This document shows, piece after piece, positions 53,113 through 62,160 of a DNA stretch of 64,000 nt. Below the pieces are notes generated by a model, which saw only the letters and a list, made by a program, of their open reading frames with translations, was not told the DNA's origin and ran no database searches. The stretch is from JBBIJO01 sp037445895 (GTDB lineage: Bacteria > Bacteroidota > Ignavibacteria > Kapaibacteriales > UBA2268). Made by a program: the position numbers and the translations under genes. The DNA lies in the NCBI GenBank assembly GCA_037445895.1, contig JBBIJO010000001.1, positions 62,001 through 126,000 on the forward strand, written 5' to 3'. The stretch's first letter is position 1. Each line of letters starts with the position of its first letter.

Positions 53113-54396
53113 CTATAAATTACAAACATATAATTTGTTATTATTAATAACGAATTTGGGTTTCCCTTTTAATTTAAATCCTTCGAACGAAGAATTTTTG
53201 GATTTGCTTTTGAAGTATTGTTTGTCGACTATCCACTCCTCATTAGGCGAAAAAATCGTAAGATTAGCTTTCTCCCCTTCTTGAATAGTAAGGGTAGGTA
53301 AACCGAGTATGCGTCTAGGGTTTATGCTCATTTTTTCGATGATTTGCGATAACGAAAGATGATTTTTGTGATACAGAAAAGTCAAAACAACCCCAAGCGC
53401 AGTTTCTAATCCAACAACCCCATTCGGAGCTTTCTCGAATTCAACATCCTTTTCGAAAAGTGAGTGAGGGGCATGGTCGGTTGCAATGCAATCTATTGTG
53501 CCGTCTTTTAATCCCTCGATTAAAGCTTCAACATCCTCGCTTGTCCTTAACGGTGGATTTACTTTGAAATTAGAATCGAAAGTTTCTAACATTGCTTCTG
53601 TTAATGCTATATGATGTGGGGTTACTTCTGCCGAAACTCTTGAACCATTTGCTTTCGCTCGACGCAGAATAGCTACTGAGCCTTTGGAACTAATATGTTG
53701 AGCGTGGTATTTTCGGTTTCCACAATACATAGCTAAAAGAATATCTCGCGAAAGTATGATTTCCTCGGCAACCGATGGATAACCTTTAAATCCAAGTTTC
53801 GAAGAGTATCTTCCTTCGTTAACAGCAAAGTTCGATGTCAGATTTGTATCTTCGCAATGTTGGGCAATGAGCAAATCGTAAGACGCAGAATAATCGAACG
53901 CTCGACGAAGAACGTCTGAGTTTAGAATACAATTGCCATCGTCGGTAAACATCAATGCCCCTGCTTCTGAAAGATTAAGCAATGAAGTTATTTTTTCTCC
54001 TTTAAGACTTTGTGTAATTCCAGCAGATGGGTAAACATCGACAATTTCGCCCGCGGTCCTGTTGTATATATACTCAACAAGAGGCACATTATCTATCGGA
54101 GGGTTTGTATTTGGCATACACAATACGCCGGTGAATCCTCCATTTGCACTTGCTTCGATACCAGTTTTTAATGTTTCCTTGTGAGTAAAGCCAGGCTCAC
54201 GGAAGTGAACGTGCATATCGAAAAATCCAGGGGCACAAACTAATTCGCTACCATCAATGACTTTGATTTCCGATGAAGTGCCTAAGTCTTCCTCGGATAG
54301 ATATTCGATAATCCCATTGCTTATTAAGATGTTAAATCTAGAATCCAGGTTTTGAATTGGATTAACTACTCGAATATTCTTAAAATAAATGTCCAT
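53113..54396 (-). CDS. pyrC: Dihydroorotase
   Basis: Zinc amidohydrolase that cyclises carbamoyl aspartate to dihydroorotate in pyrimidine synthesis. The 427-residue protein shows DMHVHFREPGF (60-70) with metal ligands His62 and His64, GFTGVLCMPNTNPPIDN and a late ATDHAPHS with the catalytic Asp. It is the type I (PyrC/pyrimidine-cluster) form. It starts 2 bases after gyrA. Confidence 0.96.
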   Translation of the reverse strand: MDIYFKNIRVVNPIQNLDSRFNILISNGIIEYLSEEDLGTSSEIKVIDGSELVCAPGFFDMHVHFREPGFTHKETLKTGIEASANGGFTGVLCMPNTNPPIDNVPLVEYIYNRTAGEIVDVYPSAGITQSLKGEKITSLLNLSEAGALMFTDDGNCILNSDVLRRAFDYSASYDLLIAQHCEDTNLTSNFAVNEGRYSSKLGFKGYPSVAEEIILSRDILLAMYCGNRKYHAQHISSKGSVAILRRAKANGSRVSAEVTPHHIALTEAMLETFDSNFKVNPPLRTSEDVEALIEGLKDGTIDCIATDHAPHSLFEKDVEFEKAPNGVVGLETALGVVLTFLYHKNHLSLSQIIEKMSINPRRILGLPTLTIQEGEKANLTIFSPNEEWIVDKQYFKSKSKNSSFEGFKLKGKPKFVINNNKLYVCNL

Positions 54397-54398
54397 AA

Positions 54399-56888
54399 TT
54401 ATTTTAAACCGTTAGGTGATTCATTTCCGTTAAAGCCAATTTCGTCATTGTCAACCGAAGATTCTTCGTCCGAGGTTGGCGGAACAATTGTAATGTCTGA
54501 AATAGTATCGCCCGGTTCGAGCTTAATTAATTTTACGCCTTGAGTATTACGCCCGATAACACGAATACTACTGATTGGCTGTCGAATTATTATACCTTTT
54601 GAAGTAATAACAATCAGATCGTCATCTTCTTGCACTTTTACTATTCCAACCACTTTACCTGTTTTTGGTGTAATTTTCATAGAAATCACACCCTTTGCTC
54701 CCCGGTGTGTTAATCGGAACTCTTCCATAACTGTTCTTTTCCCGTATCCATTTTCGCCGACAATCAGGACCTGAGTATTTTGGGGATCATTTGTAGTTAC
54801 CATCGAAACAACCTTGTCGTCTTTTGCCAAAGTTGTAGCTTTTATCCCCATTGCTGTTCGTCCCATACTTCGAACTTCCAACTCGTCGAATCGGCAAGCA
54901 AGACCATTATGAGTCCCTACTAGAATTTGGGAATTTCCGTCGGTTAGCCTAACTACAACCAGTTTATCGTCGGTATCAAGGTTTATTGCTATAATGCCAT
55001 TGCTTCGAACGTTAGCAAAATGATTCAGTTCGGTCTTTTTAATAATGCCATTTTGAGTAATCATTACAATATATTTACCTTCGGAGAATTCATCGACTGG
55101 CAAAAATGCTGTAACTTTTTCATCTACGGCTTTCAAGATAATATTAGCAAGGGAACGTCCCTTCGCTATTCGAGAGCCTTCTGGGATGTCATAAACCTTA
55201 ACTTTGTAACATTTGCCTTTATCGGTGAAAAAAAGTAAATCGTGGTGTGTTTGAGCCTTGAAAACATATTCAATAAAGTCATCCTCGCTAACTTTGGCAC
55301 TAGTAACCCCCCTGCCACCTTTGTTTTGTCTTCGATACATAGAAACTGGCATACGTTTAATATAACCGTTATGGGATAACGTAACAATAACCTCCTCGTT
55401 TGCAATGATATCTACTAATGTAATGTCTTTTGCTTCGTAAACGATTTGAGTTTTCCTTTCATCGGCAAATTTCTCCTTTAATGCCACTAGTTCATCCGCA
55501 ATTATATTTAGTTGTATTTCTTTACTTGCAAGAATTGCCTTGTATTCCTCGATTTCCTTTTTAAGTTGCTCATATTCTTGCCTGATTTTAACTTGTTCTA
55601 AATTTGTTAGTCGTTGTAAGCGAAGGTCAAGTATTGCTTTAGCCTGCATTTCTGTCAACTCGAATCTAATTTGTAGCCTATCGGAAGCCGATTTGGGGTC
55701 AGGCGAGGCTTTAATCAGTTCAATAATTTCATCTATGTGGTTTAAAGCAATAAGGAAACCTTCTAAAATGTGAAGTCTCTTTTCGGCTGCATCAAGTTCG
55801 AATTGAGTTCTACGTACGATAACTTCATTTCGGTGGGCAATAAAATGTTGCATCAGCTCAAGCAAATTGAGAGTTTTTGGTTTACCATCGACCAATGCAA
55901 GCATAATTGCTCCGAAAGTAACCTGCATTTGAGTATGTTTAAATAAATTATTTAATACAACTTCGGGGTTAGAGTCGCGCTTTAATTCGATAACAACCCT
56001 AATTCCATCCCTATCCGATTCATCTCGTATATCAGTAATATCATCAATTACCTTATTTTTTACTAACTCGGCAATTCGTTCTATTAAGGTAGATTTATTA
56101 ACTTGGAATGGGATTTCATTTATAATTATTGAGTTTTTATCGATATATGCTTTTGCACGGATAACAATCCTACCTTTGCCAGAGAGATAAGCTTCTTTTA
56201 CACCTTCGTAACCGTAAATAATACCACCAGTTGGGAAGTCCGGCGCAGGAACGTATTTTAAGAGTTCCTCACAAGTAATTTCCGGATTATTTATTACTGC
56301 AACTAAACCGTCGATAATCTCTTTCAAATTGTGGGGAGGAATGTTTGTTGCCATTCCTACGGCTATCCCACTCGCTCCATTAACTAAAAGAGTTGGTAAA
56401 ATTGTTGGAAGAACAATCGGTTCTTTCAAAGTTTCATCGAAATTAGGACGGAAATCAACCGTATTTTTGTCAATATCCCGCAATGTTTCCATTGCAATCC
56501 AAGATAACCGAGCCTCGGTATATCGCATAGCCGCTGGTGAATCACCGTCGATTGAGCCAAAGTTACCTTGTCCATCAATTAGCGTATATCGAAGCGACCA
56601 AGGTTGTGCCATCCTTACCATCGAATCATAAACTGCCGCATCTCCATGAGGGTGGTATTTACCAAGCACTTCGCCCACAATACGCGCAGACTTTTTATAA
56701 GGTTTATTTGGTGTTATACCCAACTCATTCATTGCGTAAAGTATTCTTCGATGAACGGGTTTCAAACCATCGCGAACATCCGGAAGAGCACGCGAAACAA
56801 TCACCGACATTGAATAGTCGAGATATGCAGTTTTAATCTCGTCTTCGAAAATAGTCTCTAAGATTTTTTCGCTAAAAATTTGTTCCAT
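54399..56888 (-). CDS. gyrA: DNA gyrase subunit A
   Basis: Type II topoisomerase subunit, 829 residues, that breaks and rejoins DNA to introduce negative supercoils with GyrB. The catalytic Tyr123 lies in AAMRYTEARLS. The C-terminal wrapping domain has the GyrA-box-like QNKGGRG (canonical QRRGGKG), which supports GyrA rather than ParC. The quinolone-determining segment reads HPHGDAAVYDSMVRMAQ with Ala84 at the site that is Ser83 in E. coli and Asp88 at the Asp87 site. gyrB is not in the window. Confidence 0.95.
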   Translation of the reverse strand: MEQIFSEKILETIFEDEIKTAYLDYSMSVIVSRALPDVRDGLKPVHRRILYAMNELGITPNKPYKKSARIVGEVLGKYHPHGDAAVYDSMVRMAQPWSLRYTLIDGQGNFGSIDGDSPAAMRYTEARLSWIAMETLRDIDKNTVDFRPNFDETLKEPIVLPTILPTLLVNGASGIAVGMATNIPPHNLKEIIDGLVAVINNPEITCEELLKYVPAPDFPTGGIIYGYEGVKEAYLSGKGRIVIRAKAYIDKNSIIINEIPFQVNKSTLIERIAELVKNKVIDDITDIRDESDRDGIRVVIELKRDSNPEVVLNNLFKHTQMQVTFGAIMLALVDGKPKTLNLLELMQHFIAHRNEVIVRRTQFELDAAEKRLHILEGFLIALNHIDEIIELIKASPDPKSASDRLQIRFELTEMQAKAILDLRLQRLTNLEQVKIRQEYEQLKKEIEEYKAILASKEIQLNIIADELVALKEKFADERKTQIVYEAKDITLVDIIANEEVIVTLSHNGYIKRMPVSMYRRQNKGGRGVTSAKVSEDDFIEYVFKAQTHHDLLFFTDKGKCYKVKVYDIPEGSRIAKGRSLANIILKAVDEKVTAFLPVDEFSEGKYIVMITQNGIIKKTELNHFANVRSNGIIAINLDTDDKLVVVRLTDGNSQILVGTHNGLACRFDELEVRSMGRTAMGIKATTLAKDDKVVSMVTTNDPQNTQVLIVGENGYGKRTVMEEFRLTHRGAKGVISMKITPKTGKVVGIVKVQEDDDLIVITSKGIIIRQPISSIRVIGRNTQGVKLIKLEPGDTISDITIVPPTSDEESSVDNDEIGFNGNESPNGLK

Positions 56889-56951
56889 AGAATTTAAAAT
56901 AGTTTATCTTTCAAATTTAAGAATTTTCGAGGAGGTGGAACAAAAAGAATT

Positions 56952-58070
56952 TTAGGAATTTTTATTATTTTTAATATTATTTTCCAAGATTTTTAACATT
57001 TTTTCGGAAGAAAAGTCCCACGAAAACTTTTTCGCCCAACTTATTGCTCCGAGTTCTAATTCTTGCCTTAGATTTGAGTTCAAAAGAAGCATCAAAATTT
57101 TTTCTGTTAGCTCAGCTATATTTCCATAAGTATAGAGCAACCCCGACACTCCTTCTTTAACTGAATCCCGCAGACCGGGCACATTTGCGGAAATCACCGG
57201 TGTTCCACAAGCATTGCTTTCCAAGTTGGTTATCCCCCACCCTTCTTTTATAGAGGTATTTACAACACAATGAGATGAACTTAATATTTGAATTTTTTTT
57301 GGTTCATCAACAAACCCCCAAAAAGCTACATTGGCTTGTATCCCTAATTTAATGGATAGATTTTTGAGAAAACGTTCATAATCGCCCCTTCCAACAATAA
57401 AAAGCCTTGCTTCTGGAATTGACGACACAACTGTCTTAAACGCAAAAAATAAATGCTCGATGCTTTTATATTTTTTGAGACGACCAAAATATGTTACAGT
57501 AGGTTCAGCATATTTCTTGCCTACCTTCAAAGGAAACTTTGAATGGTCGAGTGCATTATAAACAATGTCGATAAGTTTTTGGCTATATCCTCGTTGGAGT
57601 AATTCATCGCGAGTACTTTCGGAAACTACAACAAAGGGTATTTTTTTGTAAAACAAATCCATTAATCTTTCAAAGAAATACACGTAGAATCCGCTCACAG
57701 GGTTTACTTGCCGAAATATACTCGTCCCAAAAAAATGATGTAAAATACCAACAATAGGCTTTTTCACAAATAAAGGCGTAAAAAATGGGACTTTATTTAT
57801 ATCATCAACTACTATATCGAAATTCTTTTCACGTTCTAACTTTTTGTAAAAAAATGGAACACACCAATTGAACAAGGACCTATTTCCTATTCTAATAACC
57901 TCTATTCCATCGACTATTTCATATTGAGGAAGTCCCTTGGTTTTGCTGCATAACAAAGTTATTCTATGTCCCATTAACGAAATCCTTTTAAAAATTTCGA
58001 ATAAATGGACTTCTGCTCCCCCCGAAAACGGATTAGTAATATCCTGCCAATTAATCACTAAAATTCGCAT
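56952..58070 (-). CDS. Glycosyltransferase family 4
   Basis: A 372-residue GT-B enzyme, retaining type. It starts WQDITNPFSGGAEVHLFEIFKRI (acceptor domain) and has the donor-binding EX7E motif in EGWGITNLESNACGTPVIS (about 278-296). It would transfer a sugar to lipid or polysaccharide at the cytoplasmic face. Sugar identity is unknown. Gene order: it is upstream of gyrA on the minus strand and divergent from the TPR lipoprotein gene. Confidence 0.9.
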   Translation of the reverse strand: MRILVINWQDITNPFSGGAEVHLFEIFKRISLMGHRITLLCSKTKGLPQYEIVDGIEVIRIGNRSLFNWCVPFFYKKLEREKNFDIVVDDINKVPFFTPLFVKKPIVGILHHFFGTSIFRQVNPVSGFYVYFFERLMDLFYKKIPFVVVSESTRDELLQRGYSQKLIDIVYNALDHSKFPLKVGKKYAEPTVTYFGRLKKYKSIEHLFFAFKTVVSSIPEARLFIVGRGDYERFLKNLSIKLGIQANVAFWGFVDEPKKIQILSSSHCVVNTSIKEGWGITNLESNACGTPVISANVPGLRDSVKEGVSGLLYTYGNIAELTEKILMLLLNSNLRQELELGAISWAKKFSWDFSSEKMLKILENNIKNNKNS

Positions 58071-58121
58071 TTTAACAAAGCAAAAAACTCAAAAATAACT
58101 TAATTAAAGCGATAAAAAAAG

Positions 58122-58137
58122 TGGCACATACTTTGCC
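58122..58137 (+). promoter_or_regulatory. Sigma-54-like promoter
   Basis: TGGCAC-ATACT-TTGC at 58122-58136 reproduces the -24/-12 sigma-54 consensus TGGCAC-N5-TTGC with correct spacing (GG to GC 12 bases). It points to the TPR lipoprotein gene whose ATG lies at 58198. The expected start, about 12 bases downstream, falls in a perfect palindrome. Confidence 0.55.
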
Positions 58138-58144
58138 ATTTCTA

Positions 58145-58160
58145 ATCTTGAATTCAAGAT
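58145..58160. promoter_or_regulatory. Perfect 16-bp palindrome
   Basis: ATCTTGAATTCAAGAT is its own reverse complement. It lies in the divergent promoter region between the glycosyltransferase and TPR lipoprotein genes, near the predicted transcription start of the latter. A dimeric repressor site is plausible. Confidence 0.45.
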
Positions 58161-58197
58161 AGATAATTAAACTGTTTGAAAAATCAGGGGGTTGCTA

Positions 58198-59157
58198 ATG
58201 AATAAAAACAGAACAATATTATTTGTGAGAATACATTTAGCCATTTGTATAATTTTAACCAGCTCCGTTATATTTTGGGGTTGTTCAAGCGTTCAAAGTG
58301 TTCGGCAAAGTCCATACAAACTGCTATCTCGGACAAAAAAAGAAACCGACAAAGGCACAAATAAGAATACCGTTATTTCTCCCAGCACGGATATCAATCG
58401 CAATGAAACAATCCCGACAGAAACCAAACCTTTGAATCATATATCAGATAATCGACTTTCTTATCAAAACGAAGTAAGTGAATTATATGAACAAGTGATT
58501 GAGTTAAAAAAGGAAATAGCCTTACTAAGAGAAAGCATAAGTTATTTAGAAGATAAGCTCGAGTCGAAACACGAGAACTTAACATATACAGTTACAGGCG
58601 ATATTCCAAATTATTCTCATTTCGAAGAAGACCAGAGTAAAAAATCACAACCGACAAATAAAATGGAAAAAGGTAAAAGCTTCAAAAAAGTCTCGAAAAA
58701 GTTAAGAAACGAGAAGCTACTATCGGTAGAGAACACAAAAAAAACAAAGACCCGAAATTCCCAACCAAGTCAAAATGTTGACGAAGAAAAAGAATTTCTT
58801 GAAAATATAAATACTGTTTTGAATCAAATAAAAGAGAAGAAATACGATATCGCTCTAAATAATTTAGAAAGGCTCGAACAGACGACAAGTGATGCGATTA
58901 AACAAAGCACTATAAACTATTGGAAAGGCGAGATTTTCTTTCTACAAAAACAATATTCATCGGCTCTCGATTACTTTCTAAAAGTTCAAAATATTCAACG
59001 AGCCCCAAAAGAAGACAAAGCATTATTGATGATTGCTGAATGTTATGCGCGATTAGGAAAGATTGAAAAAGCAAAAAAGACATACGAAAAATTTATCGAA
59101 AATTTTCCTTTTAGCGAATATATTTCGCGAGCAAAGAAGATGATTCAACAGCTTTAA
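58198..59157 (+). CDS. Coiled-coil/TPR lipoprotein (CpoB/YbgF-like)
   Basis: A 319-residue exported lipoprotein, ATG 58198 behind AGGGGG, with a lipobox (IFWGC, Cys29). A Ser/Thr/Lys-rich linker precedes a coiled coil (about 87-115, EVSELYEQVIELKKEIALLRE). Three TPR-like units end the protein (YWKGEIFFLQKQYSSALDYF, LLMIAECYARLGKIEKAKKTYEKF). This matches the design of CpoB/YbgF and BamD-like proteins that support cell-envelope assembly. It is near purL (3-base convergent gap), with no tol-pal genes visible. Confidence 0.75.
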   Translation: MNKNRTILFVRIHLAICIILTSSVIFWGCSSVQSVRQSPYKLLSRTKKETDKGTNKNTVISPSTDINRNETIPTETKPLNHISDNRLSYQNEVSELYEQVIELKKEIALLRESISYLEDKLESKHENLTYTVTGDIPNYSHFEEDQSKKSQPTNKMEKGKSFKKVSKKLRNEKLLSVENTKKTKTRNSQPSQNVDEEKEFLENINTVLNQIKEKKYDIALNNLERLEQTTSDAIKQSTINYWKGEIFFLQKQYSSALDYFLKVQNIQRAPKEDKALLMIAECYARLGKIEKAKKTYEKFIENFPFSEYISRAKKMIQQL

Positions 59158-59160
59158 ATT

Positions 59161-61395
59161 CTACGATTGGAACATTTTTTCAAACGAATTAAAATAAATA
59201 TTCTTTAAATTTTCGATTGATATTTCGAAAGCCCCTTTTATAATGAAATTCGACTGTATTACCCTACCAATTTTTTGAATAGGAAGTGTATATTTATTTG
59301 CTAATTTTTCGACTTCTCGAGTTTTTTCGGGTGCAACAGAAATTATAACTCGTGTTTGCGATTCACCAAATAGTAATTCAACCGAAGGCAATTCGTCGAA
59401 ATCACATTCTACCCCTAACCCATCCGAAAATGCTATTTTTTCAGCAAGACAAACCGCAATCCCTCCTTCGCTACAATCGTGAGCAGACTTAACCAATCCA
59501 GTTGCGATACCTTCAAGAAGGAATTTTTGAAGGTTAAGTTCTTCATCGAGGTTAATTGTTGGAGCATCTCCGGCTACAACATTAAACATTTGTTTTATGA
59601 ATTCCGAGCCTCCAAGTTCTTTTTTATTCGGTCCAATGAGGTAAACAAAATCGTCTTTGTCTTTAAATTCTAATGAACAAATTTTATGAATGTTGTCAAT
59701 CGTTCCTAACATACCAATAGTTGGTGTTGGGTATATTGTGAAATCTTTTGATTCGTTGTGAAAGCTAACATTTCCTCCGGTAACAGGAGTATTGAAAAAC
59801 CTACAAGCATCGCCCATTCCCATAACAGCCTGCTTAAAAGTCCAGTAAACCTCTGGATTATATGGATTACCAAAATTTAAGCAATTTGTAATGGCAATTG
59901 GTTTTGCACCAACACAAGCGAGATTACGTGCCGATTCTGCAACCGCAATAACGGCACCTCGATATGGATTTAGATATACATAACGTGGATTGCAATCAGT
60001 CGTTAGTGCAATTCCTTTGCCCGGAAGTTCTTTTAAACGCAAAACAGCGGCATCTCCTTTTATATTCACAGTATTAGTTCGAACTTGGTAGTCATACTGT
60101 TCATAAATCCACCGTTTCGAAACTATATTCGGTGCAGAAAAGACTTTCCAAAAAGCTTCTTCGAGATTAATATTTTCACAGTTTAATTGTTTCAAATCAA
60201 AATTGTGTAACTCCAACAAGTATTTCGGCTCGACTGCTAACCTATCGTTCTGGGGAGCTTTTCCACCAAGGACCAAGAAATCGGCTTTAAACTCGCAAAC
60301 TTTTCTCCCATCCTTCCAGATATGTAGAGTTCCATCATCGGTAACTTCTCCAATTTTTGCGATTGGAACGTCCCATTTTTCACAGATTCTCGTTGCCTCG
60401 TCGATTTTATCTCGAAAGAAAACAAACAACATTCGTTCTTGTGACTCTGAAAGCATTATTTCATACGCATTCATACCCATTTCTCGAAGTGGAACCTTGT
60501 CTAAATCGATTGACATACCCACTTTGCCTCGTGCACTCATTTCAGAAGTAGAGCAACTAATACCCGCTGCACCCATATCTTGAACACCAACAACAACACC
60601 AGCTTTAATCAATTCCAAAGTAACTTCGAGTAGAGATTTTTCGGTAAATGGATCCCCAACTTGAACAGTCGGACGCATATCGTTACTGTTCTCATCAAAT
60701 TCCCTTGAAGCAAGCAATGATGCACCATGAATCCCATCGCGACCAGTACTGCTTCCAACAATACAAACAGGATTTCCAGAACCTTTGGCACGCGCCAATG
60801 CAATTCTTGCAATTGGGACGATTCCAACTGCCATAACATTAACTAATGGGTTATCGTTATAACAAGTTTCAAAAAAGGTTTCGCCACCAACAGTGGGAAC
60901 ACCAAAACAATTCCCATAATGCGAAATACCCGAAACCACACCTTTTACAAGGAATTTTGTTCGTTCATTATCAATATTGCCAAATCTTAATGAGTCTAAA
61001 ACGGCAATAGGACGCGCACCCATCGAAAAAATATCGCGAAGTATGCCTCCGACACCAGTAGCAGCTCCTTGAAAAGGCTCGACCGCAGAAGGATGGTTAT
61101 GACTTTCTATTTTGAAACAAATCGCATAGCCATTCCCAATATCAACAGCACCAGCATTTTCTTCTCCCGCTGTAACAACAAGTTGCTGCCCTTCTCTTGG
61201 AAGTGTCTTCAACATTTTAATGGAGTTTTTGTAAGAACAATGTTCACTCCACATAACACCAAAGACTCCAATCTCGGTATAAGTAGGTATTCTTCCAAGT
61301 AGCGATAGAATTTGAGAGTATTCAGCATTTGTTAATCCACATTCTTCGGCAACTTTCTCGTTGACTTCGATTTCACTAAACAATGAACTTTGCAT
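59161..61395 (-). CDS. purL: Phosphoribosylformylglycinamidine synthase subunit PurL (small type)
   Basis: ATP-dependent amidotransferase step of purine synthesis: FGAR to FGAM. The 744-residue length shows the small form that needs separate PurS and PurQ, which are not in this window. N-terminal SEHCSYKNSIKMLKTLP, GDPFTEKSLLEVTL, GVQDMGAAGISCSTSEM and a late SAHDCSEGGIAVCLAEK are canonical and show both structural repeats. Single gene, convergent to the TPR gene and divergent from tetR. Confidence 0.96.
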   Translation of the reverse strand: MQSSLFSEIEVNEKVAEECGLTNAEYSQILSLLGRIPTYTEIGVFGVMWSEHCSYKNSIKMLKTLPREGQQLVVTAGEENAGAVDIGNGYAICFKIESHNHPSAVEPFQGAATGVGGILRDIFSMGARPIAVLDSLRFGNIDNERTKFLVKGVVSGISHYGNCFGVPTVGGETFFETCYNDNPLVNVMAVGIVPIARIALARAKGSGNPVCIVGSSTGRDGIHGASLLASREFDENSNDMRPTVQVGDPFTEKSLLEVTLELIKAGVVVGVQDMGAAGISCSTSEMSARGKVGMSIDLDKVPLREMGMNAYEIMLSESQERMLFVFFRDKIDEATRICEKWDVPIAKIGEVTDDGTLHIWKDGRKVCEFKADFLVLGGKAPQNDRLAVEPKYLLELHNFDLKQLNCENINLEEAFWKVFSAPNIVSKRWIYEQYDYQVRTNTVNIKGDAAVLRLKELPGKGIALTTDCNPRYVYLNPYRGAVIAVAESARNLACVGAKPIAITNCLNFGNPYNPEVYWTFKQAVMGMGDACRFFNTPVTGGNVSFHNESKDFTIYPTPTIGMLGTIDNIHKICSLEFKDKDDFVYLIGPNKKELGGSEFIKQMFNVVAGDAPTINLDEELNLQKFLLEGIATGLVKSAHDCSEGGIAVCLAEKIAFSDGLGVECDFDELPSVELLFGESQTRVIISVAPEKTREVEKLANKYTLPIQKIGRVIQSNFIIKGAFEISIENLKNIYFNSFEKMFQS

Positions 61396-61481
61396 ATTTT
61401 TTCAAAAAAATACAAAATTAATTCTTTTATACAATAAAATTACCAATGTTCGTCGAGCCATTTTTTATTAATGATATTTTT

Positions 61482-61504
61482 AAAAAGTAAACTTTTTTAG
61501 TTTA
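61482..61504. promoter_or_regulatory. Overlapping inverted repeats before the TetR gene
   Basis: AAAAAGT-AA-ACTTTTT (61482-61497) and TAAACT-TTTTT-AGTTTA (61488-61504) overlap, 8-30 bases before the ATG of the TetR-type gene. Either could be its operator for autoregulation. The region is very AT-rich, so chance palindromes are possible. Confidence 0.45.
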
Positions 61505-61512
61505 ATAAGTTT

Positions 61513-62160
61513 ATGGGAACCCAACGAAAAAAAATTGTTAGAAGAATAATTAACAATGCAAAAGAAGAGTTCATAGCCCGTGGCTATAAAGAAACCAATG
61601 TCGATGATTTAGCTAAAGCAAGTGGTATTAGCAAAGCAACATTATATAAATATATTACAAACAAAGAGCAGTTATATATCAAATGTCTTACTGAGCATAT
61701 TAACGAGTTTGGCGCAACCTTTACAAAATTTGCAAAAGAGATTATGAAAGTTGATGAAGCGACATTCTTCTCGAAATTTTTTGCAATCATAGAAATTTCG
61801 TCGAAATATTTAGAAACAACAAATAAGATTTGCAGCGACGAAGAGAAAAAAAGATTTCCAGATTTAGCAAAAAAGCTGCAAATTTTCGCTTCGAAACAAA
61901 TCGAAACTAATTACAACAATTTTTTAAACAAAGGAAAGGAGTTGGGATTAATCAAAAAAGAAGTAGATGACATAATATTATTTCATATAATCAATTATTC
62001 TTTAATGAACTTATCCGTATTACATTCTAAACTATTGCATAAATTTTCGGCAACTCAATTGCTTTACAAATACTTTACAATAATATTTAAAGGAATATTA
62101 AATGAAAAAGCATTTCCTATTTATAATCAACAAATAAAAGAAATAATCTATGAATATTAA
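61513..62160 (+). CDS. TetR family transcriptional regulator
   Basis: A 215-residue repressor with an N-terminal helix-turn-helix (about 8-54; IARGYKETNVDDLAKASGIS in family style, KATLYKYITNKEQLY) and a helical ligand domain. It precedes, and overlaps by 11 bases, a TolC-family gene followed by a periplasmic adaptor gene, so it likely represses an RND-type efflux operon and is co-transcribed with it. The ligand is unknown. Confidence 0.92.
   Translation: MGTQRKKIVRRIINNAKEEFIARGYKETNVDDLAKASGISKATLYKYITNKEQLYIKCLTEHINEFGATFTKFAKEIMKVDEATFFSKFFAIIEISSKYLETTNKICSDEEKKRFPDLAKKLQIFASKQIETNYNNFLNKGKELGLIKKEVDDIILFHIINYSLMNLSVLHSKLLHKFSATQLLYKYFTIIFKGILNEKAFPIYNQQIKEIIYEY

Noticed and set aside
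60785..60801. TGGCACG in purL as a sigma-54 site
   Set aside because: No TTGC at the required distance and it lies inside coding sequence.
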